Source of the DNA: Stackebrandtia endophytica
GTDB lineage: Bacteria; Actinomycetota; Actinomycetes; Mycobacteriales; Micromonosporaceae
Length of the DNA stretch: 64,000 bases
Direction: 5' to 3'
Assembly: GCF_006716355.1 (NCBI RefSeq)
Contig: NZ_VFOW01000001.1
Span: forward strand, 1,922,001 to 1,986,000
The notes below the pieces were generated by a model, which had not been told where the DNA came from, ran no database searches, and worked only from the letters and a program-made list of their open reading frames with translations. Below are positions 50,135-58,319 of this stretch, piece after piece. The translations under genes and the position numbers were made by a program. Position 1 is the stretch's first letter; each line of letters starts with the position of its first letter.

Positions 50135-51244
50135 TCACACCACGGCGACACCCCCGATGACGGTTGCCGCCAACAGAAGTAGCCACACGATCGGGTGACC
50201 GAGGTTCAACGTCCACGATCCACCGACGGCCCGTTGGTGGACCAGGATCGCCGGGTCGTCCCGGTTGAGGTACAGGAACCCGCCGAGGTGCCAGTACCGG
50301 TCGTCGTCACGCTGCACGCTGCCGTCGTCCTCGGCGATGTCCTCGGCCTCCTCGTCGGGCCTCGGCAGGAGTCGATGGCCGCCGTATCCGACGCGGACCT
50401 CGAAGACGACGAGAGCGATCACCAAGCCCGCCACCGGGAGATAGCTGAGCCCGGCGATCACCGCGGTGTCGTCGAGGACCTCCCACAGTCGCAACCCGAC
50501 CATCAACAGGGTCAGGTTGATCGCCGACCCGCTGAGAAGCAGGATCGTCGTCATTCCGGAGAGATAGGTCCGCCACCGCCGCACCGACACGTTGGGACGG
50601 GCCGCGTCGAGCTCGGGCCGGGATCGACACACGCCGATCACCAGTAGCGGAACGAGCAGCACGAACCCGGCCTGGAGCAGCACGGGAGAAAAGGCCGCCA
50701 GGGGTGTGGTGTCGATCCGTTGCGCCGACGAGGATGTCAGTTCGTCCACGTTGGGCAGTGTCGCGGGCAGGTCGGGGTAGACGATCGTGGCGATGACCGC
50801 GGAGACGGCGAGGATGGCCGGACTAGGCCACCACCAGCGCCACGCCGGGCGGACCGGATCGGTGCGCAGGCGGGTGTCGGCGACGACCACCTGACGGGTT
50901 CCGGCATACCAGTCGTCGCGGGCCTTGACGTGTCGGAGATGGCTGTGGGCCCGCCAGTAGAACCCGAATCCGGCCAGGCCGAGGATGAGCGGCACGGCCG
51001 ACAGCACTATGGACGGACCGATCAGCAGTAGTGCCGGGATGACGGCGATGGTCGCGGTGATCGCCGTGACGAGCAGATCGCGTCGGTATCGGCGCCGGGT
51101 CATGCGGATCTCTCGGTCGGCGATCCGCTCCGGCGGTACCCGGACACCGAATGGAAGGGTCGGCGGCGTGATCGCGGCGACCAGGGACCAACCGCCGGTG
51201 ACCGCGGCGACCAGGAGCAGTCCGGCGATTCCGGGCAGCGTCAC
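50135..51244 (-). CDS. DUF1648/DUF5808 membrane protein coupled to a GntR regulator
   Basis: 369 aa from a GTG at 51244 that overlaps the stop codon of the GntR gene (GTGA). There are several membrane helices (about eight), among them 'GIAGLLLVAAVTGGWSLVAA', 'LLVTAITATIAVIPALLLIG' and 'PIVWLLLLAATVIGGVAVV'. The C-terminal 'RYWHLGGFLYLNRDDPAILVHQRAVGGSWTLNLGHP' is the DUF5808 signature. Proteins of this type often follow YtrA-like GntR genes. The role is not known. The divergent ABC transporter may belong to the same response. Confidence 0.82.
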   Translation of the reverse strand: MTLPGIAGLLLVAAVTGGWSLVAAITPPTLPFGVRVPPERIADREIRMTRRRYRRDLLVTAITATIAVIPALLLIGPSIVLSAVPLILGLAGFGFYWRAHSHLRHVKARDDWYAGTRQVVVADTRLRTDPVRPAWRWWWPSPAILAVSAVIATIVYPDLPATLPNVDELTSSSAQRIDTTPLAAFSPVLLQAGFVLLVPLLVIGVCRSRPELDAARPNVSVRRWRTYLSGMTTILLLSGSAINLTLLMVGLRLWEVLDDTAVIAGLSYLPVAGLVIALVVFEVRVGYGGHRLLPRPDEEAEDIAEDDGSVQRDDDRYWHLGGFLYLNRDDPAILVHQRAVGGSWTLNLGHPIVWLLLLAATVIGGVAVV

Positions 51245-51642
51245 CGTGGGGCCCGCTCGGTCGTCCGGAGCTCGCGGGATTCCGATTCGACGTGGGACCG
51301 GATGTCGGCCTCCGACATGCCGTGGGCGACCGCTTCGGCCAGCAGCGCGCGAAGCCGGATCCGCCATCCGTCGACGATTCCGGCCTCGACCGGCCCGGAG
51401 TTCGGATCGCGGCGGACCACCGCGCCACTCTTCCGGTTGATCCGGATGAGGCCCTCCGAACGCAACAGGTCGTAGGCCTTACTGACGGTGTGGAAGTTGA
51501 TCGCCAGGTCGGCACCCAATTGCCGGGTTGACGGCAGGGCGTCGCCGGCGGCCAGTTCACCGGTGGCGATCGCAGCCACCACCTGGTCTCGGATCTGCTG
51601 ATAGATGGGCAGGTCGCCGTCGAGGTCCAGCACTATTCGCAC
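51241..51642 (-). CDS. GntR family regulator (YtrA-like)
   Basis: 133 aa from a GTG at 51642 (VRIVLDLDGDLPIYQQIRDQ). It has the short YtrA-type build: a winged HTH ('VVAAIATGELAAGDALPSTRQLGADLAINFHTVSKAYDLLRSEGLIRINRKSGAVV') and a C-terminal helix pair for dimerisation. YtrA regulators repress divergent ABC transporter genes and sense cell-wall stress. The gene is divergent from an ABC transporter operon (51702-53203), with a repeated AGCTATA motif in the gap, and overlaps the downstream membrane gene. Confidence 0.92.
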   Translation of the reverse strand: MRIVLDLDGDLPIYQQIRDQVVAAIATGELAAGDALPSTRQLGADLAINFHTVSKAYDLLRSEGLIRINRKSGAVVRRDPNSGPVEAGIVDGWRIRLRALLAEAVAHGMSEADIRSHVESESRELRTTERAPR

Positions 51643-51668
51643 CCTTGAAATACTATCTGATATACATG

Positions 51669-51684
51669 AGCTATAACAGCTATA
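51669..51684. promoter_or_regulatory. Tandem AGCTATA half-sites in the GntR/ABC gap
   Basis: AGCTATA occurs at 51669-51675 and 51678-51684, nine base pairs apart, in an AT-rich stretch between the two divergent starts. AGCT is self-complementary, so the pair also reads as AGCT-N5-AGCT, an inverted repeat. It is a candidate YtrA-type site. Confidence 0.4.
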
Positions 51685-51701
51685 TGAGATGGAGTTGATG
51701 G

Positions 51702-52412
51702 ATGACCGCGCCGCACCTTCGAGTCCGCGGGCTCACCAAACGATTCGGGGAGGTGGCCGCCGTCTCCGACCTGACCTTCGATGCCGGACCCGGCCGCATC
51801 ACCGGATTCCTGGGGCCCAACGGTTCGGGGAAGACGACCACCCTGCGAATGCTGCTGGGACTGGTTCGACCCACCTCCGGGACCGCCACCATCGACGACC
51901 GGAGCTACCGCCAGATCCCCCACCCCGCGCGCACCATCGGCGCGGCACTGGATTCGGGGAACCAGCACCCCGGTCGCACCGCCCGCGACCACCTCCGGGT
52001 CTACGGCGCGATGATCGGCGCCGACGACGCCCGGGTCGAGGAGATCATCGAGATGCTGTTCATGACCGACTTCGCCGACCGTCGAGTGCGCGGCTTCTCC
52101 ACCGGAATGCGGCAGCGGCTCAACCTCGGCACCGCCCTCCTCGGTGACCCGGGCGCGCTGGTCCTCGACGAACCCAGCAACGGGCTCGACCCGGAGGGCA
52201 TCGCCTGGCTGCGGCGATTCCTGCGGGGGCTCGCCGACGAGGGACGCACCATCTTGATCTCCAGTCACGTGCTCAGCGAAGCCGAGCAGTTGGTCGACGA
52301 CGTCGTGATCATCCGCGGTGGACGCCTGTTGGCATCGGACACCTTGGAGCAGTTGACCGCCAACGGGCGTCTGGAAGACGCCTTCCTACAGCTGACGGGA
52401 GCCTCGGCATGA
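51702..52412 (+). CDS. ABC transporter ATP-binding protein
   Basis: 236 aa. Walker A GPNGSGKTT, signature STGMRQRLNLGTALL, Walker B ALVLDEPSNGLDPEG and H-loop 'LISSHVLSE' are all intact. The sequence groups with multidrug/bacitracin-type (BcrA-like) ATPases. The stop codon overlaps the ATG of the permease gene (ATGA), so the two are translationally coupled. Control by the divergent GntR protein is likely, which suggests a role against cell-wall-active compounds. Confidence 0.95.
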   Translation: MTAPHLRVRGLTKRFGEVAAVSDLTFDAGPGRITGFLGPNGSGKTTTLRMLLGLVRPTSGTATIDDRSYRQIPHPARTIGAALDSGNQHPGRTARDHLRVYGAMIGADDARVEEIIEMLFMTDFADRRVRGFSTGMRQRLNLGTALLGDPGALVLDEPSNGLDPEGIAWLRRFLRGLADEGRTILISSHVLSEAEQLVDDVVIIRGGRLLASDTLEQLTANGRLEDAFLQLTGASA

Positions 52413-53203
52413 CCTCACTGATCCGAGCCGAGTTCCGGCGACTGTTCAGCCTGACCACCTGGCGATGGGGACCGCTGGCGGCCGTCCTGTGCGGCGGGGG
52501 CCTCGTGGCGCTGGCGACGTTGCTGGGACCGGAGAACTTCGATCCGCCGATGCCCGCCATCGACACCCACGACGGCACCCTGCTGGCGTTGGGCCTGGTC
52601 GGTTTCACCGCGATCGTCCCGGCACTGTTCGGGGCCACCGCGCTGACCTCGGAGTACCGGCACCGCACCATCAGCGTGACCTTCCTCCATGAACCGCGGC
52701 GTGCGCGAGTGCTGTCGGCGAAGCTGTTCGTCTACGCCGTCGCCGGTGCCGGATACGGTCTGATCCTGGCGACGGCGGCCGGGCTCGCGCTGTACGGCGG
52801 GGCGGCGGTTCGCGGACTCACCGTCGGCGCCGAACCCACCGTGGTCCTCCGCATCCTCGCATCCCTCATGGTCACGATGATGGTGTACACAGTGCTCGGT
52901 GTGGGTGTCGGTGCGGTGCTACGCAACCAGACGGCGACCTTGATTGTCCTGGGTGGATATCTGTACATGGTGGAGCATGCGTTGGCCATCATCCCCGGCT
53001 TCCAGGTGATCTACCCGTTCCTGCCCGGGGGAGCCACCGCCTCGCTCACCGATTTCACCCTGTTGAGCCAGGCAGCCGTCGAACTGGGGATCACGGCCAC
53101 TCCGCTACTGCCACCGGCCCTCGGCGCGCTCGTACTGGCCGGATACGGTGTCGCCGCCGCGGTGTTGGCGGTGCTGTTGCCACTGCGACGCGACGTGACC
53201 TGA
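52409..53203 (+). CDS. ABC transporter permease (ABC-2 type)
   Basis: 264 aa with six membrane helices ('WGPLAAVLCGGGLVALATLL', 'LLALGLVGFTAIVPALFGATALTSEYRHRTISVTFL', 'YAVAGAGYGLILATAAGLAL' and so on). The second of these carries the 'T.EYRH.TI..TF' motif common in ABC-2 type permeases that pair with BcrA-like ATPases. It forms the membrane part of the transporter whose ATPase gene overlaps it by 4 nt. It ends 11 nt before the convergent GlxA-type gene. Confidence 0.92.
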   Translation: MTSLIRAEFRRLFSLTTWRWGPLAAVLCGGGLVALATLLGPENFDPPMPAIDTHDGTLLALGLVGFTAIVPALFGATALTSEYRHRTISVTFLHEPRRARVLSAKLFVYAVAGAGYGLILATAAGLALYGGAAVRGLTVGAEPTVVLRILASLMVTMMVYTVLGVGVGAVLRNQTATLIVLGGYLYMVEHALAIIPGFQVIYPFLPGGATASLTDFTLLSQAAVELGITATPLLPPALGALVLAGYGVAAAVLAVLLPLRRDVT

Positions 53204-53214
53204 TGCTCGGGTGA

Positions 53215-54216
53215 TCAATCCCGACCGAAGGTACGCCGATACGCCATCGGGGAGACGCCCAGCCGGGCGTGAAGGTGCCGCCGCATCGACGCGGCGGTAC
53301 CGAATCCCGCGTCTCGGGCGATCTGGTCGGTGGTGCGGTCGGTGGACTCCAGCAGGCGCCTGGCGTGGTCGATGCGCTGACCGATCAGCCACTGGCCGGG
53401 GGTCAATCCGACCTCGTCGACGAATCGGCGGGAGAAGGTTCGCACACTCATCCGGGCCACCCCCGCCATCTGCGCCAACGTCACGGGTTCACCGAGTCGG
53501 CGCAGCGCCCACTCTCTGGCCGGTGCCGTGGAGGTCTGGGTCGGCTCGGGCACCGGCCTCTCGATGTACTGGGCCTGGCCGCCGTCACGCCACGGTGGGA
53601 CCAGGCTGCTCCTGGCGACCCGATTGGCGACCTCACTGCCGTGGTCGCTGCGCACCATGTGCAGGCACAGGTCGATCCCGGCGGCGACTCCCGCCGACGT
53701 CAGCAGGTTGCCGTCCTCGACGAACAGCACGTCGGGGTCCACCGTGATCCGGGGGTAGTGACGACTGAACGCGTCGGTGTAGGTCCAGTGGGTGGTGGCG
53801 CGGCGTCCGTTCAGTAGACCGGCGGCGGCCAGCACGAACGAGCCGATGCAGATGCTGGCCACCCTGGTGGTGGTCGGCAACCCGCACAACGCGTCTTTCA
53901 GGACCTCGGGCAGGGCGCCACCGGTCATGGCCGGCCCCTGCTCGTAGGAGGCCGGAACCACCACGGTGTCGGACTGCGCCAACACCTCCAGGCCGTGGTT
54001 GACCACGATGTCGAAATCGGCGCTGGTGGCGACGGGCCCCGGCGTGACCGCACAGGTGGTGACCCGGTACAGGTGGCGCCGAGCCTCATCCCGCGCGATG
54101 CCGAAGATCCGCGCCGGAATGCCCAGCTCGAACGGGATGACGCCTGGCTGCGCCAACACCGCCACCCGGTGCGGGTTGCTCACGTATTCGTCGTCCATGG
54201 CCAGATCTTTGCGCAT
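53215..54216 (-). CDS. GlxA/AraC-type transcriptional regulator with DJ-1/PfpI-like domain
   Basis: 333 aa (the ATG at 54198 is an alternative start). The N-terminal about 180 residues form a DJ-1/PfpI-like domain ('VAVLAQPGVIPFELGIPARIFG', 'RVASICIGSFVLAAAGLLNGRRATTHW', 'LLTSAGVAAGIDLCLHMV'). The C-terminal part has the two HTH motifs of AraC proteins ('PVTLAQMAGVARMSVRTFSRRFVDEVGLTPGQWLIGQRIDHARRLLESTDRTTDQIARDAGFGTAASMRRHLHARLGVSPMAYRRTF'). It is divergent from an MFS transporter gene (53 nt between starts), a likely target. The ligand is not known. Confidence 0.93.
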   Translation of the reverse strand: MRKDLAMDDEYVSNPHRVAVLAQPGVIPFELGIPARIFGIARDEARRHLYRVTTCAVTPGPVATSADFDIVVNHGLEVLAQSDTVVVPASYEQGPAMTGGALPEVLKDALCGLPTTTRVASICIGSFVLAAAGLLNGRRATTHWTYTDAFSRHYPRITVDPDVLFVEDGNLLTSAGVAAGIDLCLHMVRSDHGSEVANRVARSSLVPPWRDGGQAQYIERPVPEPTQTSTAPAREWALRRLGEPVTLAQMAGVARMSVRTFSRRFVDEVGLTPGQWLIGQRIDHARRLLESTDRTTDQIARDAGFGTAASMRRHLHARLGVSPMAYRRTFGRD

Positions 54217-54268
54217 ATTGTCAGTCTAGCCACTCGTCGACGGATCCGATCGACACAAGAATTGTCTG

Positions 54269-55567
54269 GTGACCACAACCGAACTGCGCCCGTCCCGTCA
54301 CCGCATCCACCCGGCATGGTGGGTGGCGGCGGTCGGATTCCTCACCATCATCGGCGCGGCGGCCATCCGCGCCGCACCCAGTGTCCTCATCGACCCGCTG
54401 CACGTCCACTTCGGTTGGTCGCACAGCGCCATCTCGTTGGCCATCACGGTGAATCTGGTCCTGTATGGAGTCATCGCACCGTTCTCGGCCGCGCTGATGG
54501 ACCGGTTCGGCATGCGCAAGATCGTCGCCTTCGCACTGACCATGATCTCGGCGGGCAGCATCTTCGCGGTCTTCATGAAGTCCAGTTGGGAGCTGATCGT
54601 CTACTGGGGTGTCATGGTCGGCATGGGCACCGGCTGCATGGCGATGGCGTTCGCGGCCACCATCGCGACCCGCTGGTTCACGGCCCGCCGAGGACTGGTC
54701 ACCGGAATCCTCACCGCCGCCGGCGCGACCGGGCAACTCGTCTTCCTTCCGTTGTTCGCGAACCTGGCCACCACCGCCGGTTGGCAGACCGTGTCCTGGA
54801 CCGCCGGACTCACCGCGCTGGCGGTGGCGCCCCTCGTGCTGTGGCTGGTGCGCGACCGCCCCGAGGACATCGGCGTCATGCCATACGGTGCCACCGAAGC
54901 CGTCGAAGTCGTCATCCCCACGATCAACCCCGCCAAACGCGCGATCGGGGTCCTGGTCTCGGCTTCACGCCACCGGACGTTCTGGTTCCTGGCTGGCGGA
55001 TTCGCCATCTGCGGCGCCAGTACCAACGGCCTGGTCGGCACTCACTTCGTCGCCGCCACCGGCGACCACGGCATGCCCGCCACCGTCGGAGCCGGGCTGT
55101 TGGCGCTCATCGGGATCTTCGACGTCATCGGCACCATCGCATCGGGATGGTTGACCGACCGATTCGACTCCCGCCGACTGTTGGCCGTCTACTACGGACT
55201 GCGCGGCCTGTCGCTGTTGTTCCTTCCCGCGCTGCTGGCCGACTCCCTGCAACCGCCGATGCTGTTCTTCATCATCTTCTACGGTCTGGACTGGATCGCC
55301 ACGGTCCCACCGACCGTCGCATTGTGCCGCCAACACTTCGGCGACGCCGACGGCCCGATCGTGTTCGGCTGGGTGCTGGCCGCCCACCAGGTCGGGGCGG
55401 GAGCGATCGCGCTGGCAGCCGGCATCATCCGCGACGAACTGGGCAGCTACGACCTCGCCTGGTACATCGCCGGGGCACTGTGCGCGGTGGCGGCGTTCCT
55501 GTCACTGCGGATCAGGCGGTTCACCAGCGTAGCCCCGCCTCAAGCCGCCCCAGTGCCGCGTCGATGA
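54269..55567 (+). CDS. MFS transporter (oxalate/formate antiporter-like)
   Basis: 432 aa from a GTG at 54269 (VTTTELRPSRHRIHPAWWVA). Twelve membrane helices; 'GVIAPFSAALMDRFGMRKIVAFALTM' between helices 2 and 3 and 'ATRWFTARRGLVTGILTAAGATGQLVFLPLFANL' in the middle are typical for the OFA-like/monocarboxylate branch of the MFS. The substrate is unknown. It is divergent from the GlxA-type regulator. Its 3' end overlaps the convergent TetR gene by 47 nt. Confidence 0.9.
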   Translation: MTTTELRPSRHRIHPAWWVAAVGFLTIIGAAAIRAAPSVLIDPLHVHFGWSHSAISLAITVNLVLYGVIAPFSAALMDRFGMRKIVAFALTMISAGSIFAVFMKSSWELIVYWGVMVGMGTGCMAMAFAATIATRWFTARRGLVTGILTAAGATGQLVFLPLFANLATTAGWQTVSWTAGLTALAVAPLVLWLVRDRPEDIGVMPYGATEAVEVVIPTINPAKRAIGVLVSASRHRTFWFLAGGFAICGASTNGLVGTHFVAATGDHGMPATVGAGLLALIGIFDVIGTIASGWLTDRFDSRRLLAVYYGLRGLSLLFLPALLADSLQPPMLFFIIFYGLDWIATVPPTVALCRQHFGDADGPIVFGWVLAAHQVGAGAIALAAGIIRDELGSYDLAWYIAGALCAVAAFLSLRIRRFTSVAPPQAAPVPRR

Positions 55568-56108
55568 GGTCCCCCGGATCCGCCTCAGGCTGCCGCGCCC
55601 ACAGACTCAAGGCCCCGACGGCGGCTCCGATCACCGCACCGGTGAACGTGACGACCTCGATGTCGTGCTCATCTCTGCCGGATCGAGCCGCGACCTGCTG
55701 CGCGACAACCCGGGCACCCTCGCGCAGTAGGTCCACGTTGGCCGACCACACCTGCGGGATCGTCACGATGAGGACGTCCCGTTCCCGCCGCGCCGCCGCC
55801 TCATCCGGCGTCAGGTGTGCGAACAGCTCCCGCAAGGTGGCCCGCAGCGCGGCCAGCGAGGACAACTCCGCCGGTTGAGCCTGGAACACCTGACCGAAGC
55901 GATCGGCGAACGAATGATAGTCGGCCAACTCCGCCAACGATTCCTTCGTGGGGAAGTACCGAAAGACCGTGCTGGGAGCGACTTCCGCCGCAGCGGCGAT
56001 CTGCTCCATCGTGGTCGATTCAAAGCCCCGGTCACGGAACAGCAGCAACGCCTGCCGCTGGATCGCCATCCGAGTCCGCGCCTTCTTCTGCTCGCGCAGT
56101 CCACTCAC
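55521..56108 (-). CDS. TetR family transcriptional regulator
   Basis: 195 aa from a GTG at 56108, preferred because GGAGG lies 8 nt upstream (a GTG at 56132 is possible). HTH: 'ESTTMEQIAAAAEVAPSTVFRYFPTKESLAELADY'. The C-terminal domain resembles those of AcrR-type proteins that respond to hydrophobic compounds. It is divergent from a VOC gene with a 30-bp dyad in the gap, so it probably represses this gene. It shares its last 47 nt with the convergent MFS gene. Confidence 0.9.
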   Translation of the reverse strand: MSGLREQKKARTRMAIQRQALLLFRDRGFESTTMEQIAAAAEVAPSTVFRYFPTKESLAELADYHSFADRFGQVFQAQPAELSSLAALRATLRELFAHLTPDEAAARRERDVLIVTIPQVWSANVDLLREGARVVAQQVAARSGRDEHDIEVVTFTGAVIGAAVGALSLWARQPEADPGDLIDAALGRLEAGLRW

Positions 56109-56157
56109 CGCTTCGCCTCCTGTCCCGGTCACACCATCTTGCCTGACCGTTAAAATC

Positions 56158-56187
56158 GGAGTAGACTTTCATTTGAAAGCTGACTCC
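56158..56187. promoter_or_regulatory. 30-bp palindromic operator between TetR and VOC genes
   Basis: The centre CTTTCA-TT-TGAAAG (56166-56179) is a perfect 14-bp palindrome, and GGAGT (56158-56162) with ACTCC (56183-56187) extends the symmetry to 30 bp. It lies 17 nt before the VOC start and is the only dyad of this strength in the gap. Confidence 0.75.
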
Positions 56188-56204
56188 TATTTCTATGAGG
56201 TTTC

Positions 56205-57077
56205 ATGGCCTTCGACATCATCCGGCTGCACCACACCGGCCACCTCGTCACCGACCTCACGGACACCACCGACGGGTACCGCCGTCTGGGGTTCTCCGTG
56301 CCCGCCGCGACCTTTCCCGGCCTGCGTGCCGAGGACGGACGACTCCGTGCCATCGGCGCCGGCAACACCCGCATCGCGTTCGACGACAACTTCATCGAAC
56401 TCGTCGGACTCGCCGGCGATCGACTTCCCGACGACGCCTCGATCACTCCGCTGTCGTTGACTCCCCAGTCGGAGGCTGCCATCGTGGACACCACGAAACG
56501 ACTGGAAGCTGAACTGCGTGACGGCGAGGGAGTGCGCATCCTGGCCTGGCATGCCGCCGACCTCGACACGGTCGCGGCTCGACTGAGTCGAACCGACATT
56601 CCCCACAGTGGAGTGATTCGGCTGGAGCGTCCCGGCCCCGACGGCGCGACCATTCCGGTCGGCTACCTCGAACTGGACGCCAACGGCACGCCTGAGGGGC
56701 GGCTGGTCGTCGCCGAGGGAACACCTGCCGAGGCCACCACGCACCCCAACGGCGCGGTCCGCCTCACCGAGGCCGTGCTGTGCGTCTCATCCACCACCGT
56801 GGTCGATCGCTACCGGCGCTACCTGGACCGCGACACCGACAACGGAGTATTCGATCTGGGTGACACCCGACTCTGGACGGCAACCGCAGACGACATCGCA
56901 CGCCGCTTCGACGGCCACCGGCCCGCACCGGGATTCGTCGGCCACCTCGTCGCCGTCGACGATCTCGCACGGACTCTCGACCATCTGTGCGACAACGACA
57001 TCCCGATCCGTTACACCGACACCGAAGACGTGTTCACCGAAATGGACGGATGCCTCATCGGGTTCACTCAGGTCTGA
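56205..57077 (+). CDS. VOC family protein with two-part glyoxalase-like domain
   Basis: 290 aa. The N-terminal half carries 'DIIRLHHTGHLVTDLTDTTDGYRRLGFSVPAATFPGL' and 'NTRIAFDDNFIELVGLAG', as in the longer glyoxalase-like group (Glyoxalase_3-like). The C-terminal half has 'FVGHLVAVDDLARTLDHLCDNDIPIRYTDTEDVFTEMDGCLIGFTQV', a second VOC unit. The probable metal ligands are the His of 'LHHTGHLV' and of 'FVGHLV'. It is a target of the divergent TetR, with a 30-bp palindrome in front. The substrate may be a toxic ketone/aldehyde or a drug. Confidence 0.82.
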   Translation: MAFDIIRLHHTGHLVTDLTDTTDGYRRLGFSVPAATFPGLRAEDGRLRAIGAGNTRIAFDDNFIELVGLAGDRLPDDASITPLSLTPQSEAAIVDTTKRLEAELRDGEGVRILAWHAADLDTVAARLSRTDIPHSGVIRLERPGPDGATIPVGYLELDANGTPEGRLVVAEGTPAEATTHPNGAVRLTEAVLCVSSTTVVDRYRRYLDRDTDNGVFDLGDTRLWTATADDIARRFDGHRPAPGFVGHLVAVDDLARTLDHLCDNDIPIRYTDTEDVFTEMDGCLIGFTQV

Positions 57078-57111
57078 CGGCGACGAAGGCGGCCAACGAG
57101 ATCCCGGACCG

Positions 57112-58266
57112 TCATCCGCACTGCCATCCTCTACTTCGGCCTCGCGGGACGATGACCTTGGCACACAGGAAGAGTATGACCAGGCCGACGGCGCAGATCG
57201 TGAACACGAACGCCTGATCGCGCATCGCCTTGCCCGGGTCGTCCGGCGGCACCGGCGCCATGGGCGGCGCCAGGAACTGGGTCTCCACCTCACTGAGCAC
57301 AGTGGTCAACGCACGATACGGGTTCAGCTCTCCGTGTCCCACCACGGAGTTCCAACCATCCGGTGGATGATCGGCGGTGATGAGCAGCCGATGCGTGATC
57401 TCATCGGGAGTCAGGTCGGGGTCGTACGCCTTCAGCAACGCCGCCGTCGCCGACACGTAGGGCGCGGCGAAACTGGTGCCTCCCTCCTCACGACGACCGA
57501 AACCGCCTCCGCTGGGGGCCGGCCCGTCGATCTCGGTTCCCGGGGCGGCGATGTCGACGTAGTCGCGCACACTGGACGATTCGACGTGACCACCGTCGGG
57601 CCCGATACCGGCGACGGCGATGACGTCGTCGTAGGCGGCGGGATACTCGCGATTACCGGTGGCACCGCTGTTTCCGGCGGCGGCAACCACGACAACACCC
57701 TCGTCGTGGGCCCGTTCGATCGCGTTCTCCAGGGCCGCGGTGTGAATGGCGGTCAACGACAGGTTGATGACGTCGGCACCGCTGTCGACGGCGTGGTTGA
57801 TCGCCTCGACAACCGGAACCACCGAGTCGCGACTCGACGACCCCTCGATGCTCTCGATCACCCGGTAGGACAGGATCTCCACATCGGGAGCCATACCGTA
57901 GAACGGTGAGGAGCCGTCGGCCTTGCCCGCGATGATGCCGGCGACCAGCGTGCCGTGGGAGGCCATGTCGCAGCGGGCACCTATCTGATCCTTCGTAAGA
58001 TCGTAGGCCGCCACCACTCGATCATCCAAAATCGGATGATTGCCGACACCGGAGTCGATGACGGCGACGGTGACGCCCTCCCCCGTTGTCAACGGCCACA
58101 ACCGTTCCGGCCGCAGCCGCTCCAGCGGCCACGGCTTCTGCGGCATCGGCTCCTCACGGAACTCCGGGTCGCAGTCGGCGGCTTGACCGGCACCGGGAAT
58201 CACCACCACGACCGTGAACGCGATGACGATAACCGCGAACAGGCGAGCGAGCCGTCGCCAGCCCAT
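57112..58266 (-). CDS. mycP: Mycosin, type VII secretion subtilisin-like protease
   Basis: 384 aa. A signal peptide (cut near residue 29-30), the catalytic triad D71 ('VAVIDSGVG'), H104 ('SHGTLVAGII') and S265 ('GGTSFAAPY'), the oxyanion N199 ('AAAGNSGA') and a C-terminal membrane helix ('FVFTICAVGLVILFLCAKVIV') with a short basic tail give the exact layout of mycosins. They sit on the outer face of the membrane and stabilise the ESX complex. Cys in 'AADCDPEF' and 'GARCDMAS' may form the conserved disulfide. It is last in a three-gene unit with a DUF1023 hydrolase and a small helical protein, about 47 kb from eccC/eccD. Confidence 0.93.
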   Translation of the reverse strand: MGWRRLARLFAVIVIAFTVVVVIPGAGQAADCDPEFREEPMPQKPWPLERLRPERLWPLTTGEGVTVAVIDSGVGNHPILDDRVVAAYDLTKDQIGARCDMASHGTLVAGIIAGKADGSSPFYGMAPDVEILSYRVIESIEGSSSRDSVVPVVEAINHAVDSGADVINLSLTAIHTAALENAIERAHDEGVVVVAAAGNSGATGNREYPAAYDDVIAVAGIGPDGGHVESSSVRDYVDIAAPGTEIDGPAPSGGGFGRREEGGTSFAAPYVSATAALLKAYDPDLTPDEITHRLLITADHPPDGWNSVVGHGELNPYRALTTVLSEVETQFLAPPMAPVPPDDPGKAMRDQAFVFTICAVGLVILFLCAKVIVPRGRSRGWQCG

Positions 58267-58319
58267 ATCAACCTCCTAATGTTCCGGTGGAGCCGGCGGG
58301 CACCCGGCTCCACCGGGAC

